Source of the DNA: DATBMY01 sp036554605 | GTDB lineage: Bacteria > Acidobacteriota > Blastocatellia > UBA7656 | DNA length: 5,651 nucleotides | Assembly (NCBI GenBank): GCA_036554605.1 | Contig: DATBMY010000238.1 | Location: 1-5,651 of the forward strand | Direction: 5' to 3' | Shown here: positions 1-5,651 of the stretch, in pieces | How positions within the stretch are numbered: the first letter of the stretch is position 1 | Layout of the letters: each line of letters starts with the position of its first letter | The notes under the pieces: model-generated | Told to the model about the DNA's origin: nothing | What the model saw: only the letters and a program-made list of their open reading frames with translations | Database searches by the model: none | Position numbers and translations under genes: made by a program

Positions 1-308
1 GCTCGAGCGCCAGAGCCCCGGGACACAACAAAAGGAAACGCTAAAGGGGAAAAAGCAACCCGCGGAGAAGGTGGGGAGCAAGGAGCGTGCCGATGGGCTA
101 AGTAGGAGAAACAAAAGAGGGGAGCGGGAAGCAAGTATGCCAAGAAGGGCATAGTCGAGAGGGGGGAATAAAGTAAAGTCTTTAGGTATAGCAATAAGGG
201 TCGGATAAAGATGTCCTAGAGGGATAGCTAGAATGTGTAGAGAAGCAATGGCGCGCGGCCTGGACAGACTGGCGGGGCAACGGATCGCGCCGCCGGCGCA
301 AGGCCCTT
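1..308. other. Non-coding stretch, purine-rich, no gene recognised
   Basis: I see no gene, RNA gene or mobile element here. Bases 1-240 are roughly 70% or more purine on the given strand, and T makes up only about 8% of bases 1-180. Both differ sharply from the balanced, GC-rich coding DNA beginning near 245. The stretch lies downstream of the last minus-strand gene, where a terminator might be expected, but I found no hairpin followed by a T-run. A short GC-rich inverted repeat (GCGCC-GCC-GGCGC, 288-300) has no T-tract on either strand. The composition may be genuine intergenic DNA or a low-quality contig end; the sequence alone cannot separate these. Confidence 0.5.
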
Positions 309-878
309 TCAATCACGCCCCACTCCAAGCGCGTCGGCAACCCTGTTGATGTAATTGAACCAGGATGCGATCAGTGTTATTTGCAAGATGGCTCTATCGT
401 CGAAGCCCACGCCGCGCAATCGCTCGTGGTCTTCGCGCGTGATGCGCGTGGCGTCCTCGGTCAGCTGCACCACGTAATCGAGCATCGCGCGATCCCGAGC
501 GTCGAGCGGCGCAGACTTGTAGTCCTCCTCCAGCGCGCTGACCAGTTGCTTATCTAATGTGACTCGACGCAGAAACTCCGCGTGCGCTTCTGCTCAGTAA
601 AAGCACCGGTTCTTAACCGAAACCATCGTGGCGATCATCTCGTGCTGCCTGCGGCTCAGAGGCAAATCGGGAGACATCAGCGCACCGAAAGTGGCAAAGG
701 CATGAAAGAGCGCATCGGGAATCAGGCTATGTGATGCGACTATCCCGGCGACTTCGCCGTCGGGCGAAGGATGGACTGCCACTGAATACTCCGTGGGGTA
801 CATCTCTTTCTGGGCTCTGATAGCAGAGAGCAGTCTCTCATCCGCTTCGGACGCCAAAACGGTCTTGATCCACGTCAT
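309..878 (-). CDS. AhpD-like peroxidase-related selenoprotein (CxxU), read through an in-frame UGA
   Basis: This is a carboxymuconolactone decarboxylase/AhpD-fold protein of the 'peroxidase-related' type, 189 residues with Sec at position 95. AhpD-type enzymes use a CxxC redox pair in thiol-dependent peroxide reduction; the partner and substrate here are unknown. The start at 878 (N-terminus MTWIKTV) fits the family and has GGGAGG 9 nt upstream; the longer ORF start at 992 would lie well inside the permease gene. Seen in sequence: E80, C92, U95 and H99 have the same spacing as Mycobacterium tuberculosis AhpD Glu118, Cys130, Cys133 and His137. The codon for residue 95 is TGA (596-594). After it the frame stays open for 94 codons to a TGA stop at 311-309, and that half is family-like (AEAHAEFLRRVT, later SWFNYINRVADALG). 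The total matches the usual family length. A SECIS-like hairpin follows the UGA. The gene overlaps the permease end by 41 nt, suggesting translational coupling. The alternative is a nonsense mutation or sequencing error at a Cys codon. Confidence 0.85.
567..583 (-). promoter_or_regulatory. Candidate bacterial SECIS hairpin
   Basis: On the minus strand ACGCGGA-GTT-TCTGCGT folds into a 7-bp stem (A-U, C-G, G-C, C-G, G-U, G-C, A-U) with a three-base loop whose first base is G. Ten bases separate the UGA from the stem and 17 separate it from the loop G. As I recall the bacterial SECIS consensus, it needs a stem-loop just downstream of UGA with a G in the first two loop positions about 16-37 nt away, so this fits near the short end. 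The size equals that of the E. coli fdhF minimal hairpin. It lies within codons for A-E-F-L-R of the protein. SelB binding is inferred. Confidence 0.65.
594..596 (-). other. In-frame UGA proposed to encode selenocysteine (Sec95)
   Basis: The codon order on the minus strand is TGC TTT TAC TGA GCA GAA GCG CAC, giving C-F-Y-U-A-E-A-H. The TGA replaces the second Cys of the AhpD CxxC motif, with the conserved His four residues later. Sequence homologous to the family continues in the same frame on both sides without any indel, so the TGA does not end the domain. Confidence 0.82.
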
Positions 879-2256
879 TTCTCTCACCCTCCCGCAAATC
901 GTCATAGCGCTGTCGAGTCTTCTCGCCACCCCCGCGCGAGCCCCGGCGAAAAAGGAGATTATAGACCGGAGCGCCGAGCGCGACGACTCCAACTCCGAGA
1001 AGCGCCTGCTTCGGGTTATTACTCCCGAGCAGAACGAGCAGCACTATGACGAGCGATAGAAAAACAAGCGGAGTAAACGGGTAGCCGGGAGTTCGGTATG
1101 GCAACGCTCCCGGCCGCCTGTGACGAAGCACAAAGATTGCCGCGACGGTCAGCGCGATGAAGATGACGGAGACGAAAATAAAGTAGGATATTATCTGGTC
1201 GAAGCTGCCGGCCGTTACAAGCAGGCTTGCGAGCGCGGCCTGCAAACATATGGCGCGTGCGGGCGTGCCGGACCGCGTATGTAGCGCCGCTACGGAGCGA
1301 AGAAAGAGTCCATCGCGCGCCATCGCATAATAGACACGCGGGGCCGTCATTATGAGCGCGGCAAGGCTGGCCAGCACTGAAACGATAACTACCGCGGCAA
1401 ACATCTGCCCGCCGAATCTGCCTAAGAGCACTTCTCCAGCCTGGACTGCAAAGGTCTCGCCCGAGGTAACGCGCTCGACCGGGACCAGGTACAAAAAGAC
1501 CCCGCTGGTAAGGATATATATAAGCGTGACCGCAAAAACTCCGGCCGCGAGTGCGCGAGGCAAGGTGCGCGAAGGGTCGCGCACCTCGCCAGCTATCTTA
1601 TTGAGGTCCCACCAGCCTCCGAACGAAAAGAAGGCCGCCACCATCGCGCCCGCAAGCGCGCCGCCCAGCGGCGTCGAGCCGGGCCGCTGTTGGACGAAGG
1701 GGATGAAGTTAGACCAGTCGCCGAGTTGAAATGCAAGGCTCCACAGGATTATGAACCCGACCAGGCCAAGCTTTGCAAGCGTGAGCAACCGCGTAAGCCA
1801 CGCGCCCAGCCGCACGCCGGCAACATTGGCCGCCGCGAGCGCCGCTATCGTCCCGATGGCCACTACTTTTATTCCGACCTCCGATAGGCTTACGCAATAG
1901 CCTATGTAGCTGGCAAGCCCTACCGCGAGCGCAGCCGTCAGCCCCGGGTCCACCACCAGAAGGCACATCCAGCCGTAAAGAAAGGCTGTTCGCGGCCCGT
2001 ACGCCTCGCGGAGGTAGACGTAACCCCCCCCGTCTTCTGGAAATCGCGCGGCCAGTTCCCCGTAGCAGAGCGCACCGCTTAGCGCCATCGCCCCCATTAT
2101 CAACCAGACTATCAACAGCCATAGAGGCGAACCTAGCGACTTCGCCATCCCCGCCGGAGTGAGGAATATGCCGATCGCGATCACCTCACCCACAACCAGC
2201 GCCGCCGCCGTGCCGAGTCCTATCTGCCGCTTCGGGTGACCCTCTGTTTTGACCAT
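838..2256 (-). CDS. APC-superfamily amino-acid permease (LAT-like), 12 TM
   Basis: This is an inner-membrane secondary transporter for amino acids or related amines; the substrate cannot be read from the sequence. It has 472 residues, normal for the family. About twelve hydrophobic segments can be placed near residues 12-34, 44-66, 90-119, 128-148, 153-178, 198-218, 235-258, 280-304, 335-352, 355-377, 392-411 and 417-437. TM1 carries the glycine-rich break typical of APC proteins (VVGEVIAIGIF, 21-31). The family signatures FPEDGGGYVYLREAYGP (72-88), GEVRDPSRTLPRA (223-235), PRVYYAMARDGLF (306-318) and YRTPGYPF (387-394) resemble LAT/SLC7-type permeases. I chose the ATG at 2256 because homology begins there; the ORF opens 24 codons earlier but would overlap the receptor gene. 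The ribosome binding site is weak (GAAGAG, spacer 6, overlapping the receptor stop), so coupling to the receptor is likely. A charged tail of about 34 residues after the last TM runs into the selenoprotein gene and is unusual. Confidence 0.9.
   Translation of the reverse strand: MVKTEGHPKRQIGLGTAAALVVGEVIAIGIFLTPAGMAKSLGSPLWLLIVWLIMGAMALSGALCYGELAARFPEDGGGYVYLREAYGPRTAFLYGWMCLLVVDPGLTAALAVGLASYIGYCVSLSEVGIKVVAIGTIAALAAANVAGVRLGAWLTRLLTLAKLGLVGFIILWSLAFQLGDWSNFIPFVQQRPGSTPLGGALAGAMVAAFFSFGGWWDLNKIAGEVRDPSRTLPRALAAGVFAVTLIYILTSGVFLYLVPVERVTSGETFAVQAGEVLLGRFGGQMFAAVVIVSVLASLAALIMTAPRVYYAMARDGLFLRSVAALHTRSGTPARAICLQAALASLLVTAGSFDQIISYFIFVSVIFIALTVAAIFVLRHRRPGALPYRTPGYPFTPLVFLSLVIVLLVLLGSNNPKQALLGVGVVALGAPVYNLLFRRGSRGGGEKTRQRYDDLREGERNDVDQDRFGVRSG
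888..893 (-). promoter_or_regulatory. Ribosome binding site of the selenoprotein gene
   Basis: GGGAGG lies 9 nt before the ATG at 878-876, inside the 3' end of the permease reading frame. It decides for the start MTWIK over the upstream in-frame ATG at 992. It also implies that permease translation runs across this site, so the two genes may be translationally coupled. Confidence 0.6.
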
Positions 2257-2266
2257 AACCAGCTCT

Positions 2267-5227
2267 TCAGAAGGAGAGTCGAACGGCGAGCTGCAATGCG
2301 CGCGGGCCACCCGAGCCGAACACACCACCAGCGGTCGTCACCGCCCGCCCGAAACTGGACGAGCGCAGGAAGTCCGGGCTCGCCGGATTGTTGCTGTCGC
2401 GCACGAGCACGTTCGAGAAGCCGGAATAATTCACATTTGAGACCCCCAGTATGTTGGTCACATTGAAAAGATTGAACATCTCGACCGCGGGCTCGACTGA
2501 AATGGATTCGCCGAGCTTCAAAGGCCTGGAGACGCGCAGGTCGAACGAATTGAACGAGTCGTTGAACCTGGCATCGTCATTGACCAGTGGAAGCAGCTGG
2601 CCTCGTATGCCTCCGCCCGCGTTCACCCGCCGTATAAAGTCGTTTAGCTCGGCCCCCGTTTTGAATAACCGCCCGCCCGCGTTTCGCTGGAGTAGAGGTA
2701 TGCGCGAAGCGCCGTCCGGCATAATGATGTCCATAGGCACGCCCGAAGCCAGCGTCCAGATGGGCGAGACGCGGAAATCGCCCCACAGGTCGAATACCCC
2801 GGAAAACGTGAAGCGATGTCGCTGGTCATTGGGCGCGGGACCGTATTCGAGCCTGAGATTGCCGGGATCGACCGGCCCGTTGGAGAAAGGGATCTGATCG
2901 TCGTTGGCATAGTTGAATGCCTTGGAAAGCGTGTAGGAGAGACGAAATTGATAACCCTTCGAGAATCGCTTCTCAAGGCTCGCCAGCAGGGCATCGTATT
3001 TGGTCTTTACGCTCGATTCGAGGTTGACGACCCTATCGGGGCCGCCCACCACGGGGTTGAAGACCGTGCCGATCGTGCGCCCGATGATGAAATGAGTGCC
3101 CAGGTTGTGCAGGTAATCGACGCGAGCGACGAATTCACCGGCGAACTTGTGCTCCAGGCCGATGTTCATCTGCTGCACCATCGGATTCTGCATGCTATTG
3201 TCGATGATGTTTATCCCGCCCGCGCCCGCGCCAGGCAGAATAAAACCGGTGAATGGATTCGTGATAGTGGGGGCAAAGCCGGGGAACCGCCCGGTATTCG
3301 GGTCGAGGAAAAAGAGGTTGCCCGCCCGGACCTCTACCGGAAGTGCGCGCCCATCCAGACCGCGCTCAAGGGATTGAATCTCCAGCGTTATGCGGTCGTA
3401 ATATATTCCATATCCCCCGTGCAGGCTCGTGCGAGCGTCGCGGCTCACCCAGTTGAACCCCACTCGCGGACCGAAGTTGTTTCTGTCTCTTTCTCTCTTG
3501 CCACCGAGGAAAGGCAGTACCAGCGGGTTGAGTTCCCTGACGCGGCTGGTGTTCTTCACATCGGTGTCAAGCTCATAGCGCAATCCCAGATTGATGGTGA
3601 GACGCGGATGTATGCGCCAGTCGTCCTGAATGAAGAAAGCGAGGTGAAGGTTGTCGCAGTCGGGGATGATTAGCGGGCGGTCAGGGAAGGCGCTGCGCAA
3701 GGTGACCGCGAACAATAGATCGTTGTCGTCAATGCGACCGTCTCCGTTGTGGTCGAAATCGGGGAAGTCCTGTACCAGCTCGATCCGCCCCTCCCGGAAC
3801 ACGTCGAGAGTAAAATCGCCATCTACTTTCTGCACGTCGCCGCCCAGGCGCAGGGTGTGTGCCCCTTTGACTACAGAGAGAGTCTCCGTGAATTGAAGCC
3901 GGTTCTGGCGGGTCTGCTGGGGCACGCGAAAGGAGGCTCCGTCTTGCAGCGAGGGGAAAGTCAGTTGCGGCCCCGGCGTGACCGGCTCGATGCGGTTGAA
4001 GAAATTGTTCACGCTGAAGCTAAAGCTGTTGACTGCCGCCGGGGAGATCAGGCGCGTGTAGTTGACCAGGAAGGATTGGTATCGATTCTCGCTTTGCTGT
4101 CGCTCCGAAGCCGAGCCGATTGCCCTTATTAGAGAGCTCGCTGCCACATCATCTTCGCGCTGTAACGAATAGCGGAAAGTAAGTTTGTCGTCGTCCGTTA
4201 CAAGCCAATCGCCTCGCGCCGTCCCCATAAGGTCATTGAGCGGCGCGGAAGCGAAGCCGCGGCGGATGGTCCGCGAAGCCGTGTCGCGCTCGCCCACGAG
4301 CACCGCCCCATCCTGATTCCGGTACTCGAATGAGCCGAACCAGAAGGCTACGTTCTTGACGACGGGGCCGCCAAGCCCAAACGAGTATTGCTGCCGGTCG
4401 AAAGGCGGCTCAGCACCTGGCCGGTCGAAAGTGGCGGGAAGCGCTTGAAGCCCGCCGTCGCGCAGAAAGAAAGAAGCCGTGCCATGTATTTTATTAGATC
4501 CGCTCCTGGTGACTATATTGATTATGGATGAACCCGAGCGGCCGATCTCCGCGGAGAATCGGTTGGTGGCGATCTGAAACTCCTGCACGGCGTCCTGCGA
4601 TATGTTTTGCAACGGCCCACCCACTACGTCATCGTTATTGTCTGCCCCGTCGATGGTGTAGCTGCCGCCTCGCCCGAGCTGCCCCGCCGAAGAGATGGTA
4701 ACGCTGTTGGTTTTTGTCGGATCGAAATTAGGCGCGGGCGAATTTCCGGGAATAAGTAACGCCAATTCGAGGAAGTTGCGCCCGTTGAGCGGCAAGGATT
4801 GAATCTCGCGAGTGGCCACCACGCTGTCAACCGTTGATGCGGTCCTGTCGATAAGCTCGATGTTTGGCGATGAAAACTCATGGTCGTTTATGCCTCCGAC
4901 TTCCAGAGTTAAATCGAAAGTTATGGTCTGCCCGACGCGCAGGGCTAATACCGGCGATGTTTTCGTACGAAACCCCGCCATTTCTACTTTTAGTTCGTAC
5001 TCACCCGGGGGCAAGTTTGTCAGTACATACAATCCATCACCGTTAGTCCTGGTTTCGCGCTGAGCGCCGGTGGCCTTCTGCGTCAATATCGCTTGAGCCC
5101 TCTCGACGACTGCGCCCTGTGGATCGGTGATGCGCCCGCTAAGGGTGGCAAACGCGGATTGCCGGGCATGTGCCGCTGAAATACATAGTAGGCCGATGCA
5201 GAGTGTCGCAACTATTTTTTGTATCAT
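2267..5227 (-). CDS. Oar-like TonB-dependent outer-membrane receptor with carboxypeptidase-regulatory-like domain
   Basis: This is a complete 986-residue outer-membrane beta-barrel receptor; such proteins take up or bind large substrates using TonB energy. The ligand is unknown. A signal peptide spans residues 1-21 (positive MIQK, hydrophobic core, cleavage probably after AHA). A carboxypeptidase-regulatory-like beta-sandwich follows (about 28-110: SGRITDPQGAVV, GLYVLTNLPPGEYELKV). The plug domain holds QSLPLNGRNFLEL (143-155), SYTIDGADNND (189-199) and INIVTRSGSNKIHG (236-249). The rest alternates beta-strand-like segments with barrel signatures such as FFIQDDWRIHPRLTINLGLRYE, and the protein ends in VRLSF with the terminal Phe expected for outer-membrane barrels. 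No clear TonB box is visible, which is common in this subgroup. An EF-hand-like loop lies at 492-503. The start at 5227 has AAGGAG 9 nt upstream. The stop is 10 nt from the permease start, pointing to one operon. The family is abundant in Acidobacteriota. Confidence 0.92.
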   Translation of the reverse strand: MIQKIVATLCIGLLCISAAHARQSAFATLSGRITDPQGAVVERAQAILTQKATGAQRETRTNGDGLYVLTNLPPGEYELKVEMAGFRTKTSPVLALRVGQTITFDLTLEVGGINDHEFSSPNIELIDRTASTVDSVVATREIQSLPLNGRNFLELALLIPGNSPAPNFDPTKTNSVTISSAGQLGRGGSYTIDGADNNDDVVGGPLQNISQDAVQEFQIATNRFSAEIGRSGSSIINIVTRSGSNKIHGTASFFLRDGGLQALPATFDRPGAEPPFDRQQYSFGLGGPVVKNVAFWFGSFEYRNQDGAVLVGERDTASRTIRRGFASAPLNDLMGTARGDWLVTDDDKLTFRYSLQREDDVAASSLIRAIGSASERQQSENRYQSFLVNYTRLISPAAVNSFSFSVNNFFNRIEPVTPGPQLTFPSLQDGASFRVPQQTRQNRLQFTETLSVVKGAHTLRLGGDVQKVDGDFTLDVFREGRIELVQDFPDFDHNGDGRIDDNDLLFAVTLRSAFPDRPLIIPDCDNLHLAFFIQDDWRIHPRLTINLGLRYELDTDVKNTSRVRELNPLVLPFLGGKRERDRNNFGPRVGFNWVSRDARTSLHGGYGIYYDRITLEIQSLERGLDGRALPVEVRAGNLFFLDPNTGRFPGFAPTITNPFTGFILPGAGAGGINIIDNSMQNPMVQQMNIGLEHKFAGEFVARVDYLHNLGTHFIIGRTIGTVFNPVVGGPDRVVNLESSVKTKYDALLASLEKRFSKGYQFRLSYTLSKAFNYANDDQIPFSNGPVDPGNLRLEYGPAPNDQRHRFTFSGVFDLWGDFRVSPIWTLASGVPMDIIMPDGASRIPLLQRNAGGRLFKTGAELNDFIRRVNAGGGIRGQLLPLVNDDARFNDSFNSFDLRVSRPLKLGESISVEPAVEMFNLFNVTNILGVSNVNYSGFSNVLVRDSNNPASPDFLRSSSFGRAVTTAGGVFGSGGPRALQLAVRLSF
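3719..3754 (-). other. EF-hand/dockerin-like calcium loop within the receptor barrel
   Basis: Residues 492-503 of the receptor read DHNGDGRIDDND: acidic or amide side chains at loop positions 1, 3, 5, 9 and 12, Gly at 6 and Ile at 8, the pattern of a calcium-binding EF-hand loop. It is preceded by VQDFPDF and followed by LLFAVTL. Its place inside the barrel region suggests an extracellular loop; calcium binding is inferred. Confidence 0.5.
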
Positions 5228-5236
5228 GTCTTACCA

Positions 5237-5242
5237 CTCCTT
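5237..5242 (-). promoter_or_regulatory. Ribosome binding site of the receptor gene
   Basis: AAGGAG lies 9 nt before the ATG at 5227-5225. It is the strongest Shine-Dalgarno sequence in the window and fixes the receptor start, which also gives a well-formed signal peptide. Confidence 0.75.
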
Positions 5243-5285
5243 TCCTGTGTGTGCGCAGTTCCTGCTGAACGAGCAATTCCTGTAA

Positions 5286-5299
5286 AGCCCGGCCGGGCT
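5286..5299. repeat. 14-bp perfect palindrome upstream of the receptor gene
   Basis: AGCCCGGCCGGGCT is a perfect inverted repeat lying about 60 bases before the receptor start. As RNA it could form a 5-bp stem with a GGCC loop. On the minus strand only a short TTTA follows, so it is a poor terminator candidate; it could also be an operator or chance in GC-rich DNA. Confidence 0.35.
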
Positions 5300-5347
5300 C
5301 ATAAAAAGCTCACAGCGCCATCGCACTGCGGTAGTTTTAGAGGGTAC

Positions 5348-5517
5348 AAACCCGGCGAAGAGGTAACGCGGGAAGAGCGGCTTGTACAGGTATGACAAAG
5401 CGCCGCTGTACGGGTTGTATTTCTTGACTTTGATCTCTGGCAGGAATCTCTCTATTCCCGCCGCCCAAGCTTTTGCTCCGCTCTCATCCCGCCAGTTTGC
5501 GAATAGAGAAAGAGCCA
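5348..5517 (-). pseudogene. Truncated, frameshifted NusG/RfaH-like (NGN-domain) antiterminator remnant
   Basis: NusG-family proteins bind RNA polymerase through an N-terminal NGN domain; specialised paralogues (RfaH, UpxY, LoaP) act on particular long operons. Here two frames together rebuild the first half of an NGN domain. From 5517 one frame gives WLFLYSQTGG then MRAEQKLGRR and meets a TAG. The neighbouring frame, entered at 5458, gives GIERFLPEIKVKKYNPYSG followed by KPLFPRYLFAGF, the classic NGN hallmark. One extra G in the GGG run at 5457-5459 would join them as LGRR-GIERFLP. A TAA two codons before the first W leaves no start codon. Only about 120 nt separate the FAGF motif from the receptor start, too short for the rest of NGN plus a KOW domain, and I cannot recognise that part in any frame. 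The remnant is therefore incomplete even if the frameshift is a sequencing error. Confidence 0.6.
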
Positions 5518-5533
5518 GCGTTAGCGAGCTGGC
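5514..5533. repeat. Short inverted repeat at the NGN remnant start
   Basis: GCCAGC (5514-5519) and GCTGGC (5528-5533) are inverted copies separated by 8 bases. They overlap the first W codon of the NusG-like remnant. The repeat could form a 6-bp hairpin; no function can be assigned and it may be chance. Confidence 0.25.
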
Positions 5534-5651
5534 GGGCAAGCTACCGCATGTCGAGCCGAGTCGTGCTTGACGTCTTGCGACTATAGAAAGGTGACGATCA
5601 ACAAAGAGGCAAACAGGGCTGAGCAAAGCACGGCACGCAGGACAAACAAGG

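Noticed and set aside
250..300. Transcription terminator after the selenoprotein gene
   Set aside because: GC-rich inverted repeats exist (GGCGCG at 250-255 with CGCGCC at 286-291, and 288-300) but the first has a 30-base loop and neither is followed by a T-run on the minus strand.
309..596. Treating the AhpD-like gene as a simple nonsense pseudogene
   Set aside because: There is no other lesion in 189 codons, the TGA falls exactly on the catalytic Cys position, and a SECIS-like hairpin follows. It cannot be fully excluded without reads or homologues.
594..992. 132-residue reading of the AhpD-like gene starting at 992 and ending at the TGA
   Set aside because: The first 38 residues lie within the permease gene and do not resemble the family; the ATG at 878 has a Shine-Dalgarno site and a family-like N-terminus. 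Ending at the TGA would cut the domain inside its catalytic motif.
2257..2328. 24-residue N-terminal extension of the permease
   Set aside because: It would overlap the 3' end of the receptor gene by 62 nt, and APC-family similarity begins only after the ATG at 2256.
2816..3673. 285-codon open frame on the plus strand
   Set aside because: It lies wholly antisense to the well-supported receptor gene, has no recognisable domain, and is explained by codon bias of GC-rich DNA on the opposite strand.
5165..5227. Lipoprotein signal on the receptor
   Set aside because: A Cys at residue 15 follows G-L-L, which is a poor lipobox, while a normal signal peptidase I site (AHA before RQ) follows it.
5440..5480. 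Programmed ribosomal frameshift in the NusG-like gene
   Set aside because: There is no slippery heptamer with a downstream structure, no start codon in the upstream frame, and the C-terminal domain is missing, so decay or sequencing error is simpler.
5231..5626. Intact 131-residue gene upstream of the receptor
   Set aside because: Only the segment around FLPEIK to FAGF looks like a real protein; the N-terminal part is out of frame with the NGN homology and the C-terminal part is unrecognisable.

Overview
This 5.65 kb window looks like a small, probably metagenomic, contig from a GC-rich soil-type bacterium. Every recognisable gene lies on the minus strand, so the transcription order runs from high to low coordinates. 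The large Oar-type TonB-dependent receptor with an N-terminal carboxypeptidase-regulatory-like domain is a gene type greatly expanded in Acidobacteriota. That phylum is my best guess, inferred from gene type alone.

Layout in transcription order: (1) about 5350-5517, a truncated and frameshifted remnant of a NusG/RfaH-like (NGN-domain) transcription factor; (2) 5227-2267, a complete 986-residue Oar-like TonB-dependent outer-membrane receptor with a signal peptide, a good ribosome binding site and a C-terminal Phe; (3) 2256-838, a 472-residue, 12-TM amino-acid permease of the APC superfamily, starting only 10 nt after the receptor stop; (4) 878-309, an AhpD/carboxymuconolactone-decarboxylase-like peroxidase-related protein whose start overlaps the permease end by 41 nt.

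The most notable feature is in gene 4. An automatic reading stops at an in-frame TGA at 596-594. The frame then continues without interruption for 94 more codons of clear AhpD-family sequence. The TGA sits exactly where the second cysteine of the catalytic CxxC belongs (C-F-Y-TGA-A-E-A-H). A 17-nt hairpin with a G-first apical loop begins 10 nt downstream, the arrangement of a bacterial SECIS element. I therefore read gene 4 as a 189-residue selenoprotein (CxxU) rather than a 94-residue fragment or a pseudogene. The Sec machinery (selA, selB, selC, selD) is not in the window.

The three intact genes are tightly packed and probably form one operon: outer-membrane uptake or binding, inner-membrane amino-acid transport, and a cytoplasmic thiol/selenol redox enzyme. 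The functional link is an inference from spacing only. The first ~250 bases and the last ~70 bases carry no recognisable gene. They are strongly purine-rich on the given strand and short of T, which may reflect low-quality contig ends, so indels near the ends should be treated with caution.
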